Shown: piece after piece, positions 25,375-35,509 of the stretch
How the letters are laid out: every line of letters begins with the position of its first letter
Position numbering within the stretch: the first letter of the stretch is position 1
DNA from: Tepidiforma flava
GTDB taxonomy: Bacteria > Chloroflexota > Dehalococcoidia > Tepidiformales > Tepidiformaceae
DNA: 64,000 nt
Direction: 5' to 3'
Assembly (NCBI RefSeq): GCF_027594505.1
Contig: NZ_CP115149.1
Location: 1,024,812-1,088,811 of the forward strand
Notes under the pieces: model-generated
The model's input: only the letters and a program-made list of their open reading frames with translations
What the model was told of the DNA's origin: nothing
The model's database searches: none
Position numbers and translations under genes: made by a program

Positions 25375-25779
25375 TTACCAGGTGTTCGTGCCGTAGTAGC
25401 CATCGAATGCGGTGATGAACTGCAGGGCATGCGTCCCGGCCGCAGCAGTTACCGGTGATGGATTGCCGATGTTGCCCCAGACGATGTCTCCGGAATACCA
25501 CCCGCCGGCAAGCGTGCGTGAGGTTCCGTTCTGAAGCACCACAGTGCCCGAGAGGTAGCGGGAACTCCCGCTGCAGCCAGTGGTTCCCGTGTATCCGGCA
25601 GGGTAGCTGAGCCAGGACTGGCCGTACCCGATGCATCCGCCGGCGTTCAGCGTCACTGTCGCGGGACCGGCGCCTGCCGGTGAAGCGCCCGCGAAGAGCA
25701 GGACAACCGGGAGCAGGGCGATCCACTGGAGCCACGACCGCGCTTCCCTGACTCCATGCCGAGGTACCGCCTTCAGCAT
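25375..25779 (-). CDS. Small secreted hypothetical protein
   Basis: A 134-residue protein with a signal peptide: basic start MLKAVPRHGVREARSWLQW, hydrophobic core, likely cleavage after SPAGAG. The mature part of about 95 residues is rich in Gly, Thr, Ser, Tyr and Trp, has two Cys (GGCIGYGQ and TTGCSGSS), and looks like a compact beta domain. GGAGGAGAG precedes the ATG. Base composition is visibly less GC-rich than neighbours. It ends 14 bp before the next gene, so they may form an operon. Function unknown. Confidence 0.65.
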   Translation of the reverse strand: MLKAVPRHGVREARSWLQWIALLPVVLLFAGASPAGAGPATVTLNAGGCIGYGQSWLSYPAGYTGTTGCSGSSRYLSGTVVLQNGTSRTLAGGWYSGDIVWGNIGNPSPVTAAAGTHALQFITAFDGYYGTNTW

Positions 25780-25861
25780 CGTATCTCTCCTCCAAGAGCG
25801 ATGCCGGGAGCGTAGTTCGTGCCGCGTGGGTTGTCAATGTCATGTTAACCATCTATTGACC

Positions 25862-25925
25862 TTGGGGGAGGGAGGAGGGAGCGCCGCCCATCCCCGGCCC
25901 CACCCCGAGGGAGGAGGGAGGAGGT
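25862..25925. repeat. Short purine-rich repeat
   Basis: GGGGGAGGGAGGAGGGAG-like sequence, with CCCCGAGGGAGGAGGGAG at 25905-25922, close in form to the array at 24184-24710. Confidence 0.6.
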
Positions 25926-25952
25926 TGAAGGGCCGGGGCAGGCCCCCGGGGC

Positions 25953-27161
25953 TCAGTCGATGGCGGAGTAGATGAGGTTCTTGAGCTGGCCGCGGAAGTT
26001 GAAGGTGCCTGACGGCATGAGCTGGGTCATGAAGATGCAGACGAGGTCTTCGCGGGGGTCGACCCAGAAGATGGTGGAGGCGGCGCCGCCCCAGTAGTAG
26101 TCGCCCTCGCCGAGGGTGCCGGCGCGGGCGGCATCGAGGGTGACGGCGAAGCCGAGGCCGAACCCGACGCCTTCGTTTGCGGTTTCCGAGAAGGCGCCGA
26201 TGGCGAGGCTGGTGAGGTCCTGGCCGCCGGGCAGGTGGTTGCGGGTCATCAGTTCGAGCGTGCGGCTGCTGATGATGCGGGCGCCATCGAGTTCGCCCCC
26301 GCGACGGAGCATTTCGCAGAAGCGCCAGTAGTCGTGGGTGGTGCCGACCAGCCCGCCCCCGCCCGAGAGGAACGACGGCTCGCGGAGGTAGCTGCTGGTC
26401 TCGGGGTCGTCGTTGAGCCTGAGCGTCTTATCGGGCTGGCGCTGGTAGTTGGCGGCGAACCGCTCCTGCTTTTCGGGCGGGACGAAGAAGGCGGTGTCGG
26501 TCATGCCGAGCGGCTCGAAGATGCGCTCGCGGAAGTATGCATCGAGCCGCTGGCCGGAGATCCGTTCGACGAGGGCGCCGCAGACGTCGGTCGCGAAGGA
26601 GTACATCCACCGTTCGCCGGGTTCGTAGCGGAGTGGCGCGCGGCCGAGCTTTTCGACGAAGGTATCGAGGGTTTCGCCGGGTCCGCGCTGGATGCCGAGG
26701 CGGCGGTAGGCCTTATCGACGGGGTGGTTGGTTGCGCCGTAGGTGAGGCCGGCGGTGTGGCTGAGGACGTGCTTGAAGGTGACCGGCCGGGCGGGCTCCT
26801 TCGTTTCCATCTCGTCGCCATCGCCGGAGACCCAGGTGCGGAGGCGCTCCCAGCCGGGCAGGTAGCGCGCGACCGGGTCGTTGAGCATGAAGCGCGCTTC
26901 TTCGAACTGCTGCATGAGGGCGATGGAGGTGATGGGCTTCGTCATCGAATAGATGCGGAAGATGGTGTCGTCGCGCATGGGGCGGTTCCGCTCGCGGTCC
27001 ATGAGGCCGAAGGTGCGGAAGTAGGCAGGGATGCCGCGGCGGGCGACGAGGACCTGGCAGCCGGCGATTTTGCCGGGCTCGATGTAGTTCCGTTCGATGT
27101 GGGCGGTGATGCGGTCGAGGCGGGCGGCATCGAAGCCGGCGCTGCGGGGGGAAGTCTCCAC
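25953..27161 (-). CDS. Serine hydrolase, beta-lactamase/esterase family
   Basis: A 402-residue member of the class C beta-lactamase-like serine hydrolases (family VIII esterase / beta-lactamase-related type). The catalytic S-x-x-K is SMTK at residues 72-75; MYSFATD has the Tyr position of the second motif, and VLSHTAGLTYG is family-typical. There is no signal peptide, so a cytoplasmic esterase or peptidase role is more likely than periplasmic penicillin breakdown. It converges with no gene; repeat DNA flanks both sides. Confidence 0.85.
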   Translation of the reverse strand: METSPRSAGFDAARLDRITAHIERNYIEPGKIAGCQVLVARRGIPAYFRTFGLMDRERNRPMRDDTIFRIYSMTKPITSIALMQQFEEARFMLNDPVARYLPGWERLRTWVSGDGDEMETKEPARPVTFKHVLSHTAGLTYGATNHPVDKAYRRLGIQRGPGETLDTFVEKLGRAPLRYEPGERWMYSFATDVCGALVERISGQRLDAYFRERIFEPLGMTDTAFFVPPEKQERFAANYQRQPDKTLRLNDDPETSSYLREPSFLSGGGGLVGTTHDYWRFCEMLRRGGELDGARIISSRTLELMTRNHLPGGQDLTSLAIGAFSETANEGVGFGLGFAVTLDAARAGTLGEGDYYWGGAASTIFWVDPREDLVCIFMTQLMPSGTFNFRGQLKNLIYSAID

Positions 27162-27194
27162 GTGTGTTCAAACTCCGGTGTTGGACGTAGGGGG

Positions 27195-27383
27195 AATGAT
27201 ACGGGAAGCGGGAGGCGGGAAGCGGGAGGCGGGAGAAGGGAACCGGGAGGCGGGAGGCGGGAGGCGGGAGGCGGGAGTCGGGAGAAGGGAGGAGGGAGCA
27301 GGGAGGGAGAACAACCTCCAACCTCCAACCTCCAACCTCCAACCTCCAACCTCCAACCTCCAACCTCCAACCTCCAACCTCCA
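27195..27383. repeat. Purine array abutting a (CCTCCAA)n pyrimidine array
   Basis: Positions 27200-27305 are GCGGGAG/GCGGGAA heptads; 27308-27380 hold about ten tandem copies of a 7-bp AACCTCC unit. The two halves are broadly complementary. The array ends 27 bp before the purF -10 box. Confidence 0.85.
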
Positions 27384-27409
27384 CCTCAGCGCCGGAGCGG
27401 AAGGGCCGA

Positions 27410-27415
27410 TATACT
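27410..27415 (+). promoter_or_regulatory. -10 box of purF
   Basis: TATACT, 36 nt upstream of the purF start, directly after the pyrimidine repeat array. No clear -35 is visible. Confidence 0.45.
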
Positions 27416-27450
27416 GGGGGTAGCCGTCACCGCAAGGAGGCCGGAGGGGA

Positions 27451-28995
27451 TTGCTCCCGGAAAGCGATAATCCGCGCGAGGCCTGCGGCGTCTTCGGGGT
27501 GTACAGCCCCGGCGATGACGTTGCAAGGCTGACGTTCTATGGGCTGTACGCCCTCCAGCACCGGGGCCAGGAAAGCGCCGGCATCGCCGCCAGCAACGGG
27601 GAGGACTTCAGCCTCCGCACCGGGATGGGGCTCGTCGCGCAGGTCTTCGATGAAGAAGACCTCGCCTACCTGAAAGGCCACATCGCCATCGGCCACACCC
27701 GCTACAGCACGGCCGGCGGTTCGCTCGCCTGCAACGCCCAGCCGATCGTCGTCCACGACCGCGAGACGGGCGAGCCGATTGCGCTGGGCCACAACGGCAA
27801 CCTGACGAACGTCGACATCCTGCGCGAAGACCTCGAGGCGCAGGGCATCCGGTTCGAATCGACCGCCGACTCGGAGGTCATCGCCCACCTGTTCACGATT
27901 GCGCCCGGCCGGACGATGGAGGAGCGGTTCCACTACGTGATGCGGCGGCTCGAGGGCGCCTACAGCGTGGTGATGATGACGAAGGACCGGCTGTTCGCGA
28001 TGCGCGACCCGATGGGTGTGCGGCCGCTCTGCCTCGGTCGGCTCGACGGCGGATGGGTGGTCGCCTCCGAATCGTGCGCGCTGGAGCACCTCGGCGTGCC
28101 GATGGAGCGGGAGATCCAGCCGGGCGAAGTGGTCGTCATCGACGCCAACGGACCGGTGAGCTTCTTCCGGCGGCGCCCGCGCGGAAGCGGGCGCTGTGCA
28201 CGTTCGAATACACCTACTTCGCGCGGCCGGCGGCGCCCGCGCGGAAGCGGGCGCTGTGCACGTTCGAATACACCTACTTCGCGACGGCCGGACAGCCGCA
28301 TCCGGCGGCCAGCTCGTCTACCCCGCGCGGGAGGAGATGGGCGACGACGCTGGCCCGGGAGCACCCGGTGGAAGCGGACATCGTCATCGGGGTGCCGGAT
28401 TCGTGCGACGCCGGCGGCGATCGGCTATGCGCGCGCCTCGGGCATCCCGTATCCGCGAGGCGGACTCGTGAAGAACCGGTACGTGGGGCGGACGTTCATC
28501 CAGCCTGACCAGCGCATCCGGGAAGCGGGCGTGAGCCTGAAGTTCAACGCACTCAGCGATGTGCTCGCCGGCAAGCGGGTCGTGCTCGTCGACGGAACAG
28601 CATCGTGCGCGGGACGACGACGCCGCGGGTCATCCAGCTGCTGCGGCGGGCGGGCGCGAAGGAAGTGCACATGCGGATCACGGCGACGCCGCCGATCGTG
28701 TCGATTCCCTGCTTCCTCGGGGTGGATATGGCGACGAAGGCGGAGCTGATCGCGGCGAACCATTCGATCGGGCAGGAGATTCGCCAGCACATCGGCGCCG
28801 ATTCGCTCGGCTTCCTGAGCCTCGAGGGCCTGAACCGGGCGACGGGGCAGGACCCGAACGACCTCTGCAACGCGTGCTTCACGGGCGTCTACCCGCTGAA
28901 CGTGCAGATGCAGATGGAGAAGCTCGAAGCGGAGCGCGGGCGGGAGCGCGGCGCTGGCCGCAGCCGAGAGCCTGCACCGGGCCGGCCGGCCGTAG
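27451..28995 (+). pseudogene. purF: Amidophosphoribosyltransferase PurF, frameshifted (probable sequence errors)
   Basis: PurF makes phosphoribosylamine from PRPP and glutamine, the first step of purine synthesis. The first 240 codons are intact from a TTG start with AAGGAGG upstream: Cys12 in REACGVFGVYS is the expected glutaminase nucleophile after propeptide removal, and GHTRYSTAGG and LGHNGNLTN follow. From about 28168 the frame breaks repeatedly (near 28170, 28284, 28301, 28343, 28403 and 28592), although the expected protein continues across all frames ([34 protein letters not shown]). A 60-bp tandem duplication lies at 28167-28283. The enzyme is nearly universal, so read errors are likelier than decay. 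The end is approximate. Confidence 0.85.
28167..28283 (+). repeat. 60-bp-period tandem duplication inside purF
   Basis: 57 identical bases at 28167-28223 and 28227-28283, encoding APARKRALCTFEYTYFA twice in the same frame. PurF homologues have this segment once. Confidence 0.9.
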
Positions 28996-29048
28996 CACTC
29001 CGCTTCGCGGGTAGCAGGGCGCGCGCCGCTTCGCGTAAGGTGGAGCGG

Positions 29049-29767
29049 ATGGGAGTGCTCGGCGACATCCGGGAGGATATCCGCGCGGCTGATGGAGCGC
29101 GACCCGGCGGCGCGCTCGGCGATCGAGGTCGCCCTCTTCTATCCCGGCTTCCATGCGCGGCTGGCGCACCGGCTGGCGCATCGCGCTCCACCGGCGGGGC
29201 GTTCCGCTCCTGCCGCGGGGCATCATGCACGCGGCGCGGTTCTTCACCGGCATCGAGATCCACCCGGGCGCGAAAATCGGCCGCCGGTTCTTCATCGACC
29301 ACGGGATGGGCGTGACGTCATCGGCGAGACGGCGGAGATCGGCGACGACGTGACGCTCTACCAGGGAGTGACGCTGGCGCGGGACGAGCACGCGCCGCGG
29401 AGATGAAGCGCCACCCGACGCTGCGCGACCGGGTGACGGTCGGCGCAGGCGCCAAGGTCATCGGCGCCGTGGAGATCGGCGAGAACGTGCGCATCGGCGC
29501 GGGGAGCGTGGTGGTGACGAACGTGCCGCCGAACGCGACAGTCGTCGGGGTGCCGGGCCACATCGTGGCGTTCCACGACGATTCGAACGGGGCGATTCAG
29601 CGGCTGCCGGACCCGGAATGGGAGCGGCTGAACGACCTCGACCGGCGGATGGACGAGCTGCGGCGGCAGATTGCGCACCTCGAGGAGCACCTGGCGCGGC
29701 TGCACGAGCAGCATCATGACGGCCAGCCGGCGCCCGGCCCGGCGGGGGAGCGGTCGAGGTGGGCTGA
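29049..29767 (+). pseudogene. cysE: Serine O-acetyltransferase CysE, frameshifted (probable sequence errors)
   Basis: CysE acetylates serine for cysteine synthesis. Fragments in shifting frames add up to a full protein: [67 protein letters not shown], then [19 protein letters not shown] and the left-handed beta-helix hexapeptides of VTVGAGAKVIGAVEIGENV. The active-site His lies in [10 protein letters not shown] place indels near 29089, 29183, 29315, 29375 and 29404. The C-terminus is extended by a coiled coil (LDRRMDELRRQIAHLEEHLA). The end is uncertain. Confidence 0.8.
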
Positions 29768-29947
29768 CGGAGGAGCGGGCGCGGAAGCTGGAGGCGCCTG
29801 CCGGCGGCGGATGCCGGTGAGCGGCCGGGGCTTGCTGACGGTGGAGCCGCACGCCATCCGGAAGCGGCTGGAGCGGCTCGCCAAGCGGCAAACGCCACGC
29901 CCGCCCGGGCCGCAAAGGGCCGAAACGCGCCCGAGCGGGCCCGCTGC

Positions 29948-29953
29948 TAGGAT
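29948..29953 (+). promoter_or_regulatory. -10 box of lysA, probable leaderless start
   Basis: TAGGAT ends 7 nt before the lysA ATG at 29961. Confidence 0.4.
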
Positions 29954-29960
29954 GGCGGGC

Positions 29961-31259
29961 ATGGACCTCTCGCAGTACCCCCTCGAAGCGCTCGCCGACC
30001 GGGTCGGCACTCCCTTCTACTTCTATGACGCGACGCGATCATGGACCGGAAGTTCGCCGAACTGGCCGCGCTGACGGCCGGGCCGGGGCTCCAGATCTGC
30101 CGCTACGCCGTGAAGGCGAACCCCGCCCGCCCGGTGCTGGAGACGGCGCGGCGCCACGGCCTCTGGATCGACGCGGTCAGCGGCAACGAGGTGCTGCGGG
30201 CGAAGGCCGCCGGCTTTCCGATGGGCCACGAGCCCCCGGTGGTGATGTACACGGCGGACGTCTTCCGTGAGCAACGCCCTGCAGGTCGTGCTGGAGGAAG
30301 GCATCCTGCCGAACGTCGGCTCGCCGGGGATGATTCGCGAGCTGGCGTGAGGCAGGCTACCGGGGCCCGATCGCCATGCGCATCAATCCCGGGTTCGGGC
30401 ACGGGCACGTGCAGGCGTGCGATACGGGCGGGCCCTCTTCGAAGCACGGCATCTGGTACGAAGACCACCTCGCGGCGAAGCGGCTGGCGGACGAGGCGGG
30501 CTTCCCGGTGGTGATCGCTCCATGCGCACGTGGGCACCGGCCCGCAGATTCGCGAGTTCGACGAGAACATGAAGAAGCTGATCGCGCTCTTCGCCCATCT
30601 GCTGCCGCACTACCCGGAGGCGCGAGGCGGTGAACCTCGGCGGCGGCATCCCCCACCCGTACCGGCCGGGCGCGCCGGCCTACCCGCTCGAGGAGTACGG
30701 CGCGATCCTCGCCGATGGGGTGCGGCAGCTGAGCGCGGCGCGCGGAGCGGCCGATCGGCATCGAAATCGAGCCGGGGCGCTACCCGGTGGCGGGGATGGC
30801 GCTGCTCGTCGCGCGGCGTGACGGACGTGAAGGCGACGCGCACGAACGAGAAGGGGCCGGGCCACCAGTTCATCATGTGCGACGCCGGGTTCCAACGACC
30901 TGGTGCGGCCGGCGATGTACGGCAGCTACCACCGGATTTCGATCGTCGGGCGGGGCGCCAACCGCCCGCCGGAGCCGTTCGTGGTCGCCGGGCCGCTGTG
31001 CGAGAGCGGCGACGTCTTCACGCGGGACGACCAGGAGCTGCTGCAGCCGCGGGACCTGCCGCGGCCGGAGCCGGGCGACCTCGTGGTGCTGCACGATGCC
31101 GGGGCGTACGGCGCGGCGATGTCCTCGAACTACGTGTCGCTCGGGCGGGTGCCGCAGGTGCTCTGGGAGGACGAGCCGGTGGCGCGGCTGCATCGCGCGG
31201 CGGGAAACGTTCGAGGACCTCGTGCGGCGGGAGTGCGACGAGCCGACGTGGCGCTGTAG
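29961..31259 (+). pseudogene. lysA: Diaminopimelate decarboxylase LysA, frameshifted (probable sequence errors)
   Basis: A PLP-dependent alanine-racemase-fold decarboxylase that converts meso-diaminopimelate to lysine. Pieces include MDLSQYPLEALADRVGTPFY, CRYAVKANPARPVLETARRH (PLP lysine in YAVKAN), GFGHGHVQACDTGGPSSKHG, NLGGGIPHPYRPGAP, the PLP-phosphate/substrate motif EIEPGRYPVAG after frame repair, and the C-terminal LVVLHDAGAYGAAMSSNY. Breaks lie near 30036, 30268, 30350, 30515, 30624, 30740, 30819, 30891 and 31202; almost all are single-base insertions. Total length after repair, about 430 aa, is normal. Confidence 0.82.
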
Positions 31260-31268
31260 CGGGGCGGG

Positions 31269-31962
31269 CTATTCGCCGCCGGATTTGCGGGCATCGGCGA
31301 CGAGGCGGTAGCCGACGTTGACGGACCGTTTGCGATGAAGGCGTGGCCGCCGACTTCGATCTTGGCGCGGATGCGCCGGATGTGAACGTCGACGGTCGGC
31401 GCGCGCCGCCGAAGTAGTCGTAGCCCCAGACGCGGTTGAGGAGCTGCTCGCGGGTGAAGACGCGGCCGGCGTTCATGGCGAGGAAGCGGAGGAGTTCGTA
31501 CTCCTTGAAGGTGAGGACGACGGGCTCGCCGTCGACGGTGACGCGGTAGTTGGTGAGGTCGATCTGGAGGGCGCCGCAGCGGATGGTGTTCTCGGCATCG
31601 ACGCCGTGCTTCCGCCAGAGGGCGCGCTCGATGCGGCGGGCGAGCTCTTCCGGCGGCGCGGTGAGGAGGGCGAAATCGTCGACGGGGAGGTCGGCGCTGG
31701 CGATGCGGTCGAGCCCCTCGGGCGGGACGAGGGCGAAGAGGATGACGCCGTTTTCGCCGTAGCGGCGCTGGCGATGATCGGGAGAAGGCGGCGGGCGGGA
31801 TGTCGCGGAAGTCGAGGACGGCGACGTCGATGCGGCTCTGGATTTCATCGGACGGCGAGCCGCTCGGGGGCGATGACGGGGGCGTTGAACCCGGCGCGCT
31901 CCAGCTCGGGCGCGAGGCGGGCGGCGTCCGGGTGGCGCGGTGACGAGGTAAACGGTGCGCAT
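31269..31962 (-). pseudogene. OmpR-family response regulator, frameshifted (probable sequence errors)
   Basis: A receiver plus winged-helix regulator. It starts MRTVYLVTAPP at 31962; the receiver Asp region appears as DVAVLDFRDIPP after frame repair. The output domain is clear: IRCGALQIDLTNYRVTVDGE, FKEYELLRFLAMNAGRVFTR, EQLLNRVWGYDYFGG, TVDVHIRRIRAKIEVGG and HAFIANRSVNVGYRL (the last two only after repair). Breaks lie near 31325, 31400, 31770, 31855 and 31945. It starts just after the histidine kinase gene; the two form a two-component pair. Target genes are unknown. Confidence 0.8.
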
Positions 31963-31977
31963 GCCGGTGCAGTCCCC

Positions 31978-33856
31978 TTACCCGGGCCAGTATACGCCCG
32001 GGCGGAGCGCCCCCGGCCGGGCGCTCGATGAATTCCGTGTGAAATCTGTCACGAACCGCCGGCGGCCGGCGAGGTAGAGGCGAAACGTTGCGCCAGCCCC
32101 GGGCGCCGATTCGACGACGACGCCGCCCCGGTGGCCGCGGGCGATGCCGGAGAGCAGTCGCGAGGCCGAGCCCGCGGCCGGTGACCTCGACCGCGTCGTG
32201 AAGAACGGCTCGAAGATGCGGTGCTGGAGGGCGGGGTCGATGCCTTCGCCGCGGTCGGTGACCTCGACGACGACGTAGTCGCCGGCGGGGAGGGGGCCGG
32301 GGTGAGTTCGTGGGCGAGCCCGCCGGCCGCGATCGTCTCGCGGCGCGTGCTGGACGGTGACCGGGACACCCGGCGGGAAGAGGCTTCGACGGCGTTGGCG
32401 ATGAGCGCGGCGGCGGCGAGCCGGAGCTGGCCGGGGTCGCCGAGGACCGGCGGCGAAGCCGCGGGCGAGCTGCCGCTCGACCGGGTGCTCGCGGCTGGCG
32501 GCAGCGGCCGCCTCCGCGACGGCGGCGCTGACGTCGACCGGCTGGCGGACGAACTGGCCGCGGCCGGAGAAGGCGAGCATCTGGCGGGACGAGGTCGGCG
32601 AGGCGCCGGGCCGCGTCTTCGATCTCCTGCAGGATGTTGGGCGGGCCGGGCTCTCCGCCGGCAGGTCGAGGAGGGCGAGGGCAGCGTTCCCGAGGATGCC
32701 GACGAGCAGGTTGTTGAAGTCGTGCGCCACGCCGCCGGCGAGGATGGTGAGGGCCTCGAGCTTGTCGGCGCGGGCGCGGGCCTCGGCGGCGCGGACGCGC
32801 TCGGTGATGTCGATGACCACCGACATGAGGCCGACCTGCGCGCCGGAGGCATCGCGCAGGGGGACGTAGTGGGCTTCGTAGACGGTATCGCGCCTGAAGG
32901 TGCCGGTGGTGGTGAACGCCTCGCCGGCGAGGCCGCGGCGGACCTCGGCGATGGCGCTCGGGCGCATCGCGGTTGAATTCGAAGATGGACTGGCCGACGA
33001 GCTGACCCGGGGCGGAGGCCGTAGCGGCCGAGGGCGCCGCCTTCGAGGAGGGTGTAGCGGCCCTCCATGTCGACCGCCCAGATGACGATGGGCGCAGCGG
33101 CGGCTGCCCGGGAGAGCAGTTCGCGGGCCTCGGAGAGGGCGCGGCGCTCGGTGATGTCGCGGGCGACGTGGAACGTCCCGGTGATGACATCGCCGTCGCG
33201 GACGGTGCGGCCTTTCACTTCGAACGCAGCGGCGTTCGCCGCTCTTGAAGACGAATTCGACTTCGAGCACCGGGACGTGCTGGCCGGCCCAGATGCGGGC
33301 GAGCGCCTCGGCGACGCGGGGCCGGTGTTCGGGGACGACGAAGCTGGCCTGGCGGACGAGCCTGATGAGCTCGGCCGGGGTGTAGCCGGAGACCTCGTAG
33401 CCGAGGCGGTTCATCTCCGTGAAGCGGCCCTGCCGGTCGAGGCTGAACATGATGTCGTTCGCTTCTTCGACGAGGCTGCGGGCGGTAGCGGTCGGGTTCG
33501 CCGGCGGGTTCAGGGAGGAGGGCGAGGACGGCGGCGACGGCGGGGGAGCCTTCGACAGGGCTGCGGGTGAGGCGGAGGGCCGCCGGGAGCGCGGGCGGCG
33601 CCGGCTCGCAGACGAGGAACTCGCGACTCCCCGGCGAGGAGCGCGGCCCAGATGGCCCCGGCGGTGAGGCAGGGGAGCGCGCGGGTCGACGGCCTCCGCG
33701 GCGGGTTCGCCAGGCGACACCCCCGGGTCGAGCGCAGCCCAGGCGGCGCTGGCGGCCGCGAGCACGGCCGCCCGCATCGACCGCGATGATCGGCACCGGG
33801 AGCGCATCGAGCAGGAGGGGGAGGTCGCGCGGGGCGAGCGACGGGTGGAAGCGCAC
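31978..33856 (-). pseudogene. PAS-domain sensor histidine kinase, frameshifted (probable sequence errors)
   Basis: Begins with GTG at 33856 (MRFHPSLAPRDLPLLLDALP). Reading across frames gives three PAS-like domains: SLVEEANDIMFSLDRQGRFT to EVEFVFKSGERR; TFHVARDITERRALSEAREL to AVDMEGRYTLLEGG; and EAFTTTGTFRRDTVYEAHYV ending in VIDITERVRAAEARA. Then come the phosphoacceptor box LAGGVAHDFNNLLVGILGN and the ATPase domain with DRGEGIDPALQHRIFEPFFT. No signal peptide or membrane span is seen, so it is probably a cytoplasmic PAS sensor. It lies directly upstream of the response regulator. Confidence 0.78.
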
Positions 33857-33978
33857 GGCGGGCGGGCCTTCCGGATTTTCGCAGATTCTTTACGAAATCC
33901 GCCGTCGTTGCAAGGCTGATATTTGGCAGCGCAATGTTACGGTCGTGTTTCGTGCCCGCAGCGGAGCGGCGTGCGAGG

Positions 33979-35353
33979 ATGTCGAGCGTGACCGCGCTCC
34001 CGCGGGTGGTGCTGGCAGCGCCGGCCTCCGGCTCGGGCAAGACGACGGCCGCGCTGGCGCTGATCGCTGCGCTCCGGGCTGCGGGGGCGACCGTGCAGCC
34101 GTTCAAGACGGGCCCGGACTACATCGACCCTTCCCATCTTGGGGCCGCCGCCGGTATTGCCGCGGGAGCCGTACAACCTCGACACGTGGTTCCTGTCGCC
34201 GGCGCAGGTGGCGCGGGCTCGACGTTCGTCCACGCCATGGCCGGCGCCGATATTGCCGTGGTCGAAGGCGTGATGGGGATGTTCGACGGCCGGGCGGGGG
34301 CGGGCGCGCGCGGGCTCGACGGCTTCGACCTCGCGAGCGGCGCTGGCTGCGCCCGTCATCCTCGTCGTCGATGCGGGCGGGATGGCGGCGAGCATCGCTG
34401 CGGTCGCGCGCGGCTTCGCCGGATTCGACCCGCGAGTGACCGTCGCCGGCGTCATCGCGAACCGGGTCGGTTCGGAGCGGCACGCGGCGATCCTCCGGGA
34501 GGCGCTGGGGGAGGGGGGGCTGCCGCTGCTGGCGGCTGGCTGCCGCGTGACCCGGCCCTTGCGCTGCCCGAACGGCACCTCGGCCTCGTGCTGGCAGGGG
34601 AAGCGGGCCTGCCGCGGGACGCGCTGGAGGCGGCAGGCGCCCGGTTCGACCTCGCGGGCGATCACCGCGATCGCCCGGTCGGCGGGGCCGCTGCCGCCGG
34701 CCGACAGCGTCTTCCCTCCCGCGCGGCCGCCGCGCGCCCGGCTCGCGGATGGGCGGAGGATGCGGCCTTCCGATCTCACCTATCCTGAGACGCGGGAGCT
34801 GCTGCGGCGGCTCGGCGCCGAGATCGTGCCCTTCAGCCCGCTCGCCGATGCGCGGCTGCCGCGGGCTGATGCGCTCTACCTCGGCGGCGGCTACATGTAC
34901 CTCCGGAGCTGCACGCCGAGGCGCTGGCGGCGAACCGGCCGATGCGGGAGGCGGTGCGGAGCTTCCCGGGGCCGATCGTGGCCGAGTGCGGCGGCTACAT
35001 CGTACCTCGCCCGCGGCATCACCGCCCGCCGGGCAGCGGCATGAGATGGTCGGCCTCGTCCCGGGGGAGGCGGTGATGGCGGACCGAGGCCGGTCCTCGG
35101 CTACCGCGATGTGGTCGCCCTGCGCGACAGCCCGGCGGCGGCGGCAGGCTGGCGGCTGCGCGGCCACGAATTCCACTACGCGCGGATGGAGGCCGGCGGC
35201 GCGCCGGCCTGGCGGCAGGCCGAAGGCGGCGCAACGGAGCGGCTACACCGACGGCCGGGTGCTCGGCAGCTTCATCCATCTCTACCTGCTGGCGCACCCG
35301 CCGGCGGCGGAGCGCTTCATCGCCGCCGCCGAAGCGGCCCGCCGGCCGCCTGA
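33979..35353 (+). pseudogene. cobB: Cobyrinate a,c-diamide synthase CobB/CbiA, frameshifted (probable sequence errors)
   Basis: An ATP- and glutamine-dependent amidase of corrinoid synthesis. The N-terminus VVLAAPASGSGKTTAALALI holds the P-loop; FKTGPDYIDPSHLGAAAG and DIAVVEGVMGMFDG are signature segments. After further frame changes ILVVDAGGMAASIAAVARGF and LPRADALYLGGGY appear. The C-terminal glutamine amidotransferase part keeps its Cys region near 34985 (VAECGGY) and [16 protein letters not shown]. No other cobalamin gene or cobalamin riboswitch is adjacent, so it may serve corrinoid remodelling or a pathway elsewhere. The end was chosen by family length. Confidence 0.8.
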
Positions 35354-35447
35354 GAAGCGGCGGCTCCCTAAAGGGGGGCGTGGAGGAGGGGGCCGGGAGT
35401 TCCCCGATTCGCGCGCGGCCGGGAGCGGCCGAGGATCGAACCTGCAG

Positions 35448-35475
35448 GGCAGCCGCGAACTCCTTCGCGGCTGCC
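35448..35475. terminator. Perfect 12-bp stem-loop between cobB and the chemotaxis receptor gene
   Basis: GGCAGCCGCGAA and TTCGCGGCTGCC flank a 4-nt loop and are followed by TAAAGATT. It is a strong hairpin with a poor T-run, a candidate terminator of cobB. Confidence 0.5.
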
Positions 35476-35509
35476 TAAAGATTGCCACCGTGCAGGGGGT
35501 CGCTCGACT

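Noticed and set aside
27200-27380. Possible CRISPR array
   Set aside because: The repeats are 7-bp low-complexity units without unique spacers of constant size; no cas genes are present.
29961-31259. Genuine pseudogene decay of lysA
   Set aside because: Protein similarity is retained in every frame segment and the neighbouring genes show the same indel type, so sequence error is the simpler reading.
33857-33978. Cobalamin riboswitch before cobB
   Set aside because: No B12-box-like GCCACTG or related conserved block is visible in the 120-bp gap.
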